Assembly (NCBI GenBank): GCA_033065855.1
Contig: JAVXUO010001488.1
Location: 868,001-932,000 of the forward strand
Source of the DNA: Escallonia rubra
Taxonomy: Eukaryota; Streptophyta; Magnoliopsida; Escalloniales; Escalloniaceae
Reading direction: 5' to 3'
Length of the DNA stretch: 64,000 nucleotides
Every line of letters begins with the position of its first letter. The stretch's first letter is position 1. Of this stretch, positions 35,255 through 44,359 are shown piece after piece. The position numbers and the translations under genes are program-made. The notes under the pieces were generated by a model. It made no database searches. It was not told the DNA's origin and saw nothing but the letters and a program-made list of their open reading frames with translations.

Positions 35255-35980
35255 TTAGGAGGAAAGAAAAGAAAAAATACAAGGGTTGATTTGGTGAGGG
35301 GAGTGTAAGGGAAGTGTGGTGTTGTAAGAGAAAATGGAAGAGCGAGAGAGTGGCCTTAGTGGAGGAGGCCGAAGTTGATGGGCTTGATGGTGGCCGAAGT
35401 TGAAGGGAGGGGGATGGGTGGAAGAGGTGGAAGGGGGGAAGAGAGGAAGGGGAAGAAGGGGAAGGGTGGAGATGGGCCGAGGCCGAAGGGGGAGGGGTGG
35501 CCGAGGCCGAGGGGGGCGCGGGTGGGGGGAGGAAGGAAGGGAGAGAGAGAAAGGGGGAAGGGAGGGGGAGGGCCGAGGCCGAGGGGGGTAGGGGGAGGGA
35601 TGGCCGAGGCCGAAGGGGGATGGGGGAGGAAGGGGGAAGGGAGGCGGCGGCGGCCTGCCGCGGGTGGCAAGGGGCGGGGGGAAGAGGAGAGGGAGAGGGA
35701 AGGGAGGAAGGAGGGGGGGCGGGGTTGGCCTAGGGGAGGGGGTGGGGAGGCCGAGGCCGAGGGGGGAGAGGGAGGATGGGCGGGGGAGGAGGGAGGAAGG
35801 AAGGGGAAAGAAGGGGGCGACAACGGCGACGGGGTGCCGCGGCGCGAGGCCGATGGGGGAGGAGAGAAGGGAGGAGAGAGGGAGGTGGGGGCGAGGCCGA
35901 GGGTCGTCGGCGGCGGAAGGGAGAGGCGCGGTATGAGGCCGAAGTGCTTGGCTAAGCCGCAAGGGGGCTGGGCGGCGCAT
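35255..35980 (-). CDS. Proline-rich low-complexity ORF in retrotransposon
   Basis: A true ATG at 35980 opens 241 codons on the minus strand, dominated by Pro, Leu, Ser and Arg with repeated PLGLG, RPRP and PPPPFP runs. This comes from a purine-rich plus strand (AGGGGGAGGG and GGCCGAGGCCGAGG). It lies downstream of gag in the element. It could be an accessory ORF or only the by-product of an expanded purine tract. It has no recognised domain. The plus-strand frame (35375-36013) is Gly/Glu/Arg low complexity and less likely. Confidence 0.3.
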   Translation of the reverse strand: MRRPAPLRLSQALRPHTAPLPSAADDPRPRPHLPLSSLLSSPIGLAPRHPVAVVAPFFPLPSSLLPRPSSLSPLGLGLPTPSPRPTPPPLLPPFPLPLLFPPPLATRGRPPPPPFPLPPPSPFGLGHPSPYPPRPRPSPSLPPFSLSLPSSPHPRPPRPRPPLPLRPRPISTLPLLPLPLFPPSTSSTHPPPFNFGHHQAHQLRPPPLRPLSRSSIFSYNTTLPLHSPHQINPCIFSFLSS

Positions 35981-36013
35981 GAAGAGAAGAGAAAGAGATG
36001 GATTAGGGTTTAG

Positions 36014-36991
36014 AAAATTAGGGTTTGGGAGGGAGAAGAAAGGCGCGGGTCAGGTTTCAGGTAGGGTCGGGTCTCGGGTCGGTCTCAGCACTGAGAGAGA
36101 ATGGGCCCGGGTCGGGGCTCGCAGGTCGGTTCGGGTTCGCGGGTAGGGTTTGATCAGTTTTTTTTGTGAAATTCAAATAATAATAATAATAAAATAATAA
36201 TAAATTTTTTTTTTTTACAGCCCTAAAGAGGGAGCCCCCAAGACTATTTTCACAATGAACAAGATGAGAGTGAGAGAAAAAGGGATGTGAGAAGAATGAA
36301 GCTTTTCCATGAGAAAGAGAGAAGTTGTTTATGAAGTGGGGAAAGGGTGATGGGGTGTTGGATGGTGAGGGAGGAGAGGAAAGTGTGAGAGGGAGAGTGA
36401 TGAGAGCATGAATGTGGGGAGCATGTGGGGAGATGAAAAACTTGAAAAATTTTCTAAGTGTTGAAAAAAAAACAAAATTTGAGTTCGGGCAAGGATGCTA
36501 AGGGGAGGCCGTTGAGGGTGGTGATTGATGACCGGTTGCGAAAAAAATGAAATTTTTTCTAAGTGTTGTGCTGAGACAAGGATGCCGAGGGAGACCACTG
36601 AGGATGATCATCAATGACCGGTTGCGAAAAAAATGAAATTTTTTTTTTTTTTTTAGAAAAGTGAATGCAGGATGATAATGCGACCGTAGCAGCGCGGCTC
36701 GAGCCACCCCGCGCACCACGTACCAAGTCATTGCAATGTGAGGCCGAAGGGATTGGGAAGGGGTGAAGCCCCCAAGGGAGTGGGTGATGGCATGAAGGGT
36801 GATATCAAGAGACTTGTGCAAGAGGAATATAACTTGAAAATTTTCTAAGTCTGGAAAATGGAACTTCATTGATAACGAATGATAGGCAGCATGCCTTGAT
36901 ACATGGGTATGACGTACATGGAAACTTGCAAAATGAACGAAAAAATTACAAGTGTGGAAAATGCACTAAGGCATGCCCTTATGTCCCGTAC
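36014..36991. other. Retrotransposon interior between gag and Pro-rich ORF
   Basis: AT-rich and A-run-rich sequence with a short direct repeat, GATGACCGGTTGCGAAAAAA (near 36525) and CAATGACCGGTTGCGAAAAA (near 36613). There is no reverse transcriptase or integrase motif. Confidence 0.5.
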
Positions 36992-38221
36992 TTAGAGTTT
37001 GAGCTCTCCGGACGCAATCTTGTCAGCGAAGACAAACTTGAGACCCTTGCACCACTTGAGGCCATGACCGACCTTCCGATGATAGGGGCAGTAGTTGTGA
37101 TGGGCTAAGTCTTCCGGGGTAGGTTCATTGTCGACATTGGGCAGGGTTATGGCATTGTCGTCGATCCATGTCTCGAGGAGATTTCTAACAGTGTTTAAGT
37201 CACACGGGTATTCCGGGGCAGGCATCGGCTGCCCTCTCTTGTTAGGACGCCCGTCCCTTCCTTGGGACTGACGCTTGCGGTTGTTGTCGTCGTTACTAGC
37301 TGCTTCTATCGTCGTGACCAAGGCAATATGAGGTGGGGGCTTTGGAGTCTTTGACGGACCGACCGAGTCATAGGTGCGTCGTGCAGCTTCCTTGAGATGT
37401 CTCCAAGACCGAAGCTGGAGGTTTTCAAGGTAGACCCTGTAGGTGTCCTTCATGTTCTTGATGCAAATGGGTACAAGGGTTTCATCTTTGCTGAAGTCAG
37501 TGCACTCCAAGCACTTGTGATGAAATCGCGTAACATAGGTGTTGAGGTCTTCCCCGGGATTCTGGCGGATCCCGGCAATGTCGACGATGGTCACACGTTC
37601 CGTCTCATAGTGAAACTTGTCAAGGAAGAGCTGGACCATGTCGGACCATGGGGGGATAGTACTGTCAGGAATCTGATGATACCAACAGTAGGCGAGGACA
37701 GTCAGTGACTTGTGAAATTCCCGAAGCTTCAAAGTGTCGTCTTCCCCGTAGTGCTCGAGGGAGCCAGCAAAACGGGTGAGATGCTCACGGGCATTGCCTT
37801 CTTTGCCGTTGAACAATGTGAAGGATGGTTGCTTGTACTTGACAGGGTAGGGCTTAGTAGCGAGGCTGCCAAAGTAAGGAGCATGACCTGACAGCTTAGA
37901 GGGGGAGTGGGGTAAGGATGACTGCTTGAGACGGTGAAGGAGGGCATCTAAGTCATGCTTGGTGACGTACGGCGCATGTGAGGGTTTGTGCCCTGTCGTG
38001 ATGATCCGAGCACCAGAGCCCCCAGACGGTACAACCTGAGGCATTGAGGGGATGACGATGGTAGAGAGGGGTTGGTGATGGTGAGCAACTTGTTGGGGCA
38101 TGTTTTGCATATGGGTAGTGTCAGCTGCTGGAGGCCGGTCGTCAGGAAAGGTCGACTGGAGTAAGCCGGGGGAATGACTTGTGTTTAGGTTTCGGCTAGT
38201 TATGTTCGGGTTAGGCTCCAT
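36992..38221 (-). CDS. gag: Ty3/gypsy-type gag polyprotein (409 aa core)
   Basis: Structural capsid-like protein of the retrotransposon. The retrotransposon gag domain reads KQPSFTLFNGKEGNAREHL, then FHKSLTVLAYCWYHQIPDST and VTRFHHKCLECTDF. The C-terminus has a short Cys/His motif, YCPYHRKVGHGLKWC, in place of a full zinc knuckle, and the frame ends ASGELKL with no pol following. The in-frame open stretch begins with TTG at 38245; the first ATG is 38221. The same frame continues upstream to 38677 after a single TGA at 38336-38338, so the original gag was probably longer. Placed just after the primer-binding site in the element's orientation, as expected. Confidence 0.85.
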   Translation of the reverse strand: MEPNPNITSRNLNTSHSPGLLQSTFPDDRPPAADTTHMQNMPQQVAHHHQPLSTIVIPSMPQVVPSGGSGARIITTGHKPSHAPYVTKHDLDALLHRLKQSSLPHSPSKLSGHAPYFGSLATKPYPVKYKQPSFTLFNGKEGNAREHLTRFAGSLEHYGEDDTLKLREFHKSLTVLAYCWYHQIPDSTIPPWSDMVQLFLDKFHYETERVTIVDIAGIRQNPGEDLNTYVTRFHHKCLECTDFSKDETLVPICIKNMKDTYRVYLENLQLRSWRHLKEAARRTYDSVGPSKTPKPPPHIALVTTIEAASNDDNNRKRQSQGRDGRPNKRGQPMPAPEYPCDLNTVRNLLETWIDDNAITLPNVDNEPTPEDLAHHNYCPYHRKVGHGLKWCKGLKFVFADKIASGELKL

Positions 38222-38335
38222 CTCAATTGATTCGTGAGTCTCCAAAGTGCTTCGAGCAAGGGCAATGCGTGGCGCGGGGGGCTGAGGTGCGGGGAGTCCT
38301 ACTGTCGCGGGCCCGGAGGACCAAGGCAGCGGTGG

Positions 38336-38677
38336 TCACGACACTGGGACCTGAGCAGTGTCCAAAACTAGCCCAGGCCCTGAAGGTTGGATATGAGCAG
38401 GAAGGACCAAACATGGAGCTTGGGATAACACGGGGTGAGTAATGGGCACATGGTGCAGAGCTCTAAGGCTTTGGGAAATCGGTGATTGTGAAGTCAAGAC
38501 TTGGATTGATTTTTGCATTTCCACCATGGCTGTCATAAGAGTGGCTATAGTGGGCGAAAACTGCTGGATGGCCGCGTTGACTGCAACTTGTATGTCAGGT
38601 GCGGTAGTTTGTGGCTGGTCTTGGGGACGCACAGCACTGGTCCCCTCTTGTTCACCCGAGTGGTCCTCTTCTTGCAC
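38336..38677 (-). pseudogene. gag: N-terminal part of gag cut off by an in-frame stop
   Basis: This frame is the same as that of the downstream gag core. It codes a Gln- and Ser-rich segment with IQVAVNAAIQQF and LMTAMVEMQKSIQVL, typical of plant gag N-terminal regions. It ends at TGA (38336-38338) in the context TCG TGA CC. A CGA codon at this place would keep the frame open into the core. No ATG stands at the start of this segment, so its own start is unclear. Confidence 0.7.
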
Positions 38678-38777
38678 GGCATGGATAAGGCACTGACTGG
38701 CAGCCCTCGTAACTTTTCATTGTCTAGGCATGGAGACTGAGTGCGGAAGATAGACAGACTGCAGTACGATGCTCACC

Positions 38778-38795
38778 TCCCCAGCAGAGTCGCCA
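38778..38795 (-). other. Retrotransposon primer-binding site
   Basis: On the minus strand TGGCGACTCTGCTGGGGA follows the LTR end (GGCATCA) after a three-base TTT spacer. TGG at the start is the usual complement to a tRNA 3' CCA end. As I recall, this type of site is found in Ogre/Tat elements and assigned to tRNA-Arg. Confidence 0.8.
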
Positions 38796-38798
38796 AAA

Positions 38799-41248
38799 TG
38801 ATGCCAAGGAAAGTGGGTTCGTACTTACGTGGAGGTGCCACAAAGGCCGCAGTCCGAATCAGCTTCCAAGTATGTTGATGTGAGACACAGCATGGGTGGA
38901 ACAAGGGCAGAGACCAAGGGCTTCCCAGACAGAACTCAAGGGTGGCAGTGATGCGAGGGCGATAGCGCGAGATGAATACACGATGACAGTCACAGTCCGA
39001 TGCTTAGGTCCAGAGTCAGGGTACTGTATGTTTCTCTCTCTAGAATTCTAGAGTGAGAAAGTGAAATATGTTCTGAAAATGTCCAACCTCTATCTTCCTG
39101 TCCAAATGAATTCTCAAGACCTCTATTTATAGAGATTGAGATGATGATGTCATTAACCGACACGTGGCGCTCCCCGGGAGTGACACGTCACCGGGGGGTC
39201 CACGGATGCCGGTGCTCCACGGACTGTCGGATCGCATATTCACCCGGCCTGCTCCTCACAGCGTCGCTCCGTCTGTCAGGAAAGACTGGCTCCCACCGCG
39301 TTGGTGTGGCCAGAGAACCCCCTTGATCTAGCCTCCAATCCAAGCCCTTGCGGAGTCCCACAGGCCTGGCAGCGGTGGGGAAGACCTGACGCCCAACTGC
39401 CAGGTGAACTAGGCGCGATGCCCTCCGAAGACCTGCTCCCGTCTCGGAGTGACCCGGGGGTCATAGTCCCTAGAGGTGCCGACGCAAGCCCCCAGTGCCG
39501 GAGCACGTAGGCCAGTCACGCAGGCACCCTGACGGAGATAGTGTCCCGGAGGAGTCGCCTATTCCGCAGGCCGAGGTAGCATCCCGGAGGAGCCGTCTAC
39601 CTGGCCGGCCAATGTAGCATCCCGGAGGAGCCGTCTACCTGGCGGAAGGGGAGTTGAAGAGCTCCATGGCAGAGATAGTGTCCCAGAGGAGTCGCCTATC
39701 CCCGCGGGTGAGTCCTTGTGTCGGAGCACTCGGAGCGAGTCAAGGTAGCATCCCGGAGGAGCCGTCTACCTGGCGGAAGGGGAGTTGAAGAGCTCTCTGG
39801 TAGAGATAGTGTCCGGGAGGAGTCGCCTATCCCCGCGGGTGAGTCCTTGTGCCGGAGCACTTGGAACGAGTCAAGGTAGCATCCCGGAGGAGCCGTCTAC
39901 CCGACTGGCCGAGGTAGCATCCCGGAGGAGCCGTCTACCTGGCGGAAGGGGAGTTGAAGAGCTCCCTGGCAGAGATAGTGTCCCGGAGGAGTCGCCTATC
40001 CCCGCGGGTGAGTCCTTATGCCGGAGCACTCGGAGCATGTCAAGGTAGCATCCCGGAGGAGCCGTCTACCCGACTGGCCGAGGTAGCATCCCGGAGGAGC
40101 CGTCTACCTGGCGGAAGGGGAGTTGAAGAGCTCCCTGGCAGAGATAGTGTCCCGGAGGAGTCGCCTATCCCTGCGGGTGATGTACACTCTGGAGAGTGGG
40201 TTGAAGCATGTTCCATGACCAAGGCAAGGTGCGCATGGTGTGATGAACGAGTGTGGTGCCCGGGGGCATGATGACATGATTGTGGCGCATGGGCGCGATG
40301 AAGTGAGTAAGGTGCCGGGAGCACGTCTATATCAATGGCGCGGCGCATGGGCGCGACGGAGTGCGTAAGGTGCCGGGGGCATGTTTGTGTCAATGGTGGC
40401 GCATGGGTGCGACAGAGTGCGTAAGGTGCCGGGGGCACGTTGGTGTCAATGGTGGCGCATGGGCGCGACATAGTGCGTATAGTGCCGGGGGCACGGTAGT
40501 GTGACAGAGAGCCTAGGGGCACGGCTGTATCAGCGGCGTGGCGCACGGGCGCGGCAAAGTGTTGGAGCGTGACGCCAGGACGTCGGGCGACGGGGTCGCG
40601 GAGTGACGCCGGGCGACTGGGGTCGCAAAGTTAAGTCTGGGCGACGTGGTCGCGGAGATGATGTCCGGACGACGGGCGACGGGGGTCGCGGAGATGACGT
40701 CCGGACGACGGGGGTCGCGGACGATGACGTCCGGACGACGGGCGGCGGAGGTCGCAGAGTTGACATCCGGAGGACGGGCGACGGGGGTCGCGGAGATGAC
40801 GTCCGGGCGACGGGCGTCGCGGAGTTGACGTCCGGACGACGGGCGACGGGGGTCGCGGAGTTGACGTCCGGACGACGGGCGACGGGGGTCGCGGAGTTGA
40901 CGTCCGGACGACGGGCGTCGCGGAGGATGCAAGGCCTCTTGAAGAGAAGTGAAAGTGTTAAGTATGGAGACCAAAGGCCAACCCTTCGGGGAAGGCCAAG
41001 GCCAACCTCAAGGGGAGGCCGAGGCCGACCCCAAGGGGGAGGCCAAGGCCAACCTCCTTGGGCAAGTGTCATGGCGCGCCGACGGGCAAAGTGCGACGGT
41101 CGAAGTGTCATGAGGCTTGGTCACGTTCTTTGAGCGTGCATGCTTTGACCGGTTGTGAGCGTTGAAAATGTCTGTTGCTTGTGCGGACGTGTCATGCAAA
41201 ATGGGACCGTAGTGGGCCTTTGGGTACGACCAGAATAGGTTGGGAACA
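38799..41248 (-). repeat. 5' LTR of the gag-only retrotransposon
   Basis: Upstream LTR in the element's orientation. TATA box CTATAAATAG lies at 39123-39132. It has the same three arrays as its partner: 39531-40177, about 40270-40500, and 40579-40925. Small differences to the other LTR include ACAAAGGCCGC against ATAAAGGCTGC near the left end. Confidence 0.92.
39123..39132 (-). promoter_or_regulatory. LTR TATA box (5' LTR)
   Basis: CTATAAATAG on the minus strand, the likely core promoter for the element's genomic RNA. Confidence 0.65.
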
Positions 41249-41253
41249 ACATC

Positions 41254-42057
41254 GAACGCATAATCACCGTCGCCACCATCAACGACATCACCACCATAAA
41301 CCTTTCCACTGCTTCTACCAAAACCCTAACTATGGAACCCACTTTAGCCATAATTTTGTAGATCCATTGGTCTACCGTACCAACCATCACCACATAACAA
41401 AAGATGGTCCAAGTCCCCAGTTGTAGCCATCGATCCGATCCATCATTTTCAAAGGTTAGAGCCGAAAAGTAGTATATCAAATTACTAGTCGAATTTGTAT
41501 GATTTGGCGAGAACCAAAATTAACGACTCATAGTCTATTTCATGGGTTGGTATATAGATAAATAGTTGGGGTGTGGTGGGGTTACGCGTTTAAGGTTGGT
41601 GAGGATGGAATGTCACTTTTGTGGTGGAAGAGGTGACGGGTGGATGACGATGGTGTTATTATTGAGATTTAAGCTCCTAAAACATTTGCAATTAGCATAA
41701 CAAAAAAAAAGTAGAAAATATAAAATTGTCACACATAAAAATATGAATACGGATATTTAACGTGGTTCGGCTTCTTGCCTACGTCCACATGGAAGACATC
41801 AAGAATGTTGGATTATAAAATGTAGAAGTTATAAAGAAACTTTCACTTGATCACTCATATCTAATTTCCAAATATACCCAACCTCACCTCATTAATTTTC
41901 TCTCAGTGAATAAAACTCTATGTGATTTATCTCACTATCTAGTGCTATTACAAAAATATTTAACGCTCTAACATTTGAACTACAAGCATAAGCTCTACAT
42001 GCTGTATCATTGCATTTAACTCTCAATGGCTAAATGCTTCTCAGTATGGGTGTTTAA
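41254..42057. other. Old LTR-like sequence right of the retrotransposon
   Basis: After a CACCA-rich start continuing the sequence left of the insertion, the stretch ATTTAACGTGGTTCGGC followed by TTGCCTACGTCCAC (about 41755-41790) resembles a motif I know from plant Copia LTRs. No coding region is seen and borders are unclear. Confidence 0.4.
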
Positions 42058-43685
42058 AAAACCTTAATACTCAGCCAGATCGTGCAAACCAAAAGCTATA
42101 TTTGTTGATGCAACTGTGAAGATGATGACAGTCGACTAGTCTGACCATAGAAGCGAATGACCTAAATTACCTAATCTTCATTGTTTGTTCACTGCGACAT
42201 CTTCGCTATACTTCACCCACGGTCAATTGCAAGCACCTAGCGCTTGGATGATTAGATTTGAGTTTCGCGGGTCTCAATTTGCAGTTGGTGGAAGGGTGAT
42301 ATGGTGGTGGCGATGGTAGTGTGTTTTGCTGCAATGGCGAAATAAACAGACATGACTAGCGACATCAAGGAGTTAGAATCGCCTGAGAATAAGTCTCCAC
42401 TCAAGGTCGGTTTATCTAATCAAACTATCAAATCAAGGGTAACAATGGCTAGACGACATGTGGCCATATTTGAGCAAAGGAATAGCACGTGGCCCCTTTC
42501 ACAGGGCAAGTTTTAACTGTATTGCATGTCATCAAAAGAAGAGTTACAAAAAATATGGTAGAGACCGGATGAACATTGACCAATAAGATAAAACGAGACT
42601 TTATCCGGCCTCAACACATGGAAAAGTCAAATCAATCAAGGAGGCTTAGCATGAATAGGAAAGTAAACATGCACGCTTGTACACGTGGCAGCTTCAGATT
42701 GAACCGACCAGAGGCTAAATGATTACAACTAACCTATAAAAGGCATAAATGTTATCTCGATTCATCATCTTCACCATCAAAACACCAAAAGCTCCTAGTT
42801 TACATTCTCACAACCTCTGTTTACCTTAAGTCAACGGATTTATATTGGGACTATCAAATCAAAACAGTTGTTTGACTCACTCAGACAATCGCCAAAAATG
42901 TATTCAATATTGCAATTAATGCTTATGTACACTAAGAGTATCATAATTTTATAGAAGTTGTTCACTGCAAATGCAAATAATAGGAAGGTAAACTGCCTTT
43001 ATTTATTGTCTTTTATACTTGGTTTGATTATGAGTACGAGTAACTTAAATAATATTAAAAAAGTCATAAAACTATAGGCCAAAATAACTCTTAGGATATT
43101 CTGAAATTTTCATAAATCGTTTTGAAAGAAGCCAGAATGCACACTCCCCTACAAAGACAAATCGTTTAATTATTTGAAAATTGTGTTTCACACGTAGTCG
43201 TGTCAAGACTTGGCATGCTCATGAACTGCAAAATACCATTTTTACCCAACAGACGTGCCTCAAAGTTTTCACGACAAATGGTATGCTTGTTCGTTTTGGT
43301 TGATATGGCAATGATGGAGAATTACATATGGTGGTGGAAGATGGTTGACTAGAATTTAAGTAACCCTTTTCCTATTCCTTAAGATGAGTGATTGACTTAT
43401 TACCAATTTCTTAATTTTAAATTCCGATCCAGTTTCTCATTTTGAGTCGCGTATATATAATATGAAACCTAATAAATTCAAAAGCACCGATCGCACTCCA
43501 TATCTGGTTACTTATCATAGATGTTGGCCAGTAGAGTTTAAAATAATTTACACAAATACAACTATACATAATAACTTAAATTTTACTCGACCATGAAACT
43601 AAAGTCTACTTATGTCATTTCCTAAATATGTTTAAATATGTTGTGACCTCTACTTTTATGGATCATTTGTGCACAAAATCTCTTA
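42058..43685. repeat. Direct repeat block, right copy
   Basis: Partner of 29879-31669, about 12.2 kb away, in the same orientation and order of shared blocks. TATA-like CTATAAAAGG lies near 42735. Copies differ by many substitutions and by an indel of ~200 bp, so they are older than the retrotransposon between them. The phrase GGCTAAATGCTTCTC appears just before its start (42028) and again at its end (43688). Confidence 0.8.
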
Positions 43686-44320
43686 ACGGCTAAATGCTTC
43701 TCTGTAAGGTGTTTTTGGTGTCTGATGTGTCTAAAATCTTTTACATACTTATCATTTTATAGGTGTAGATATTATCCGAATCAAACCCTACACCGTCATG
43801 TGAAACCAAGAAACTTTCAAAAGAATAGTTACCACATTCTAACTAATTATTTACTTGTCTTCACCTCCTACATATTTCCTTCATTCAAGGGATATGCGTC
43901 TAATTGTGTGTAAAAGCAATCACACTTTAAGCCTAGTAAACGACGGTGGGCGACTTTCGTCAATTAAAATTCAAGCCAATTCTAACAGTTATTGTAAGGT
44001 TGGGTCGGCTGTGGTCTAATAACAATTTGATCACGGCAACACTAAATCTAAAAAGATTGAGGTTGACACCGGTTGTCGGAGTCTTAGCAGTTATAACCAA
44101 ACTTATTCCCTACTTTGACATCTTTGATATATGACCCATTGATTCAAAACATGGATGGACATTCTTGAATCATTAATTTCCAAAAATGGTAACCCCAGAA
44201 AAAAGAAAAAAGTGCGAGAAAAGAGTTCCTCCCACTTGATCCAAAAAGCATATTCGATTTCAAAGCGGGTCAAACATGTACACTAGCTGTAACTTCTCCG
44301 AACCAGCCACTGTGATATCA
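43686..44320. other. Gene-free stretch
   Basis: AT-rich with no gene seen. The last part is promoter-side sequence of the S6 kinase gene. Confidence 0.5.
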
Positions 44321-44321
44321 C

Positions 44322-44327
44322 CACGTG
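44322..44327. promoter_or_regulatory. G-box CACGTG upstream of S6K leader
   Basis: A palindromic CACGTG in the context CCACGTGTCA, about 130 bp before the inferred leader donor. G-boxes bind bZIP and bHLH factors; use here is inferred. Confidence 0.35.
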
Positions 44328-44359
44328 TCAGTCGTCATATTCGAGGAATCAAAGAAGTG

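Larger units (their letters stand above)
32103..41248 (-). mobile_element. Complete gag-only LTR retrotransposon (TR-GAG type)
   Basis: Two 2.4-kb direct LTRs (32103-34543 and 38799-41248) enclose a 4255-bp interior. Each LTR, read on the minus strand, starts TGTTCCC and ends GGCATCA. A perfect 5-bp duplication ACATC flanks the element (32098-32102 and 41249-41253). A primer-binding site lies next to the right LTR and a short purine tract AGGGGGC next to the left one, so the element runs right to left. The interior codes for gag but shows no protease, reverse transcriptase, RNase H or integrase. It therefore needs enzymes from another element. The LTRs look only a few percent different, which points to recent insertion. 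The PBS and gag suggest the Ty3/gypsy superfamily, possibly the Tat/Ogre side. Confidence 0.92.

Noticed and set aside
35375-36013. 212-codon plus-strand Gly/Glu/Arg-rich frame
   Set aside because: Pure low complexity from GGGGGAGGG repeats, and opposite to the element's transcription.
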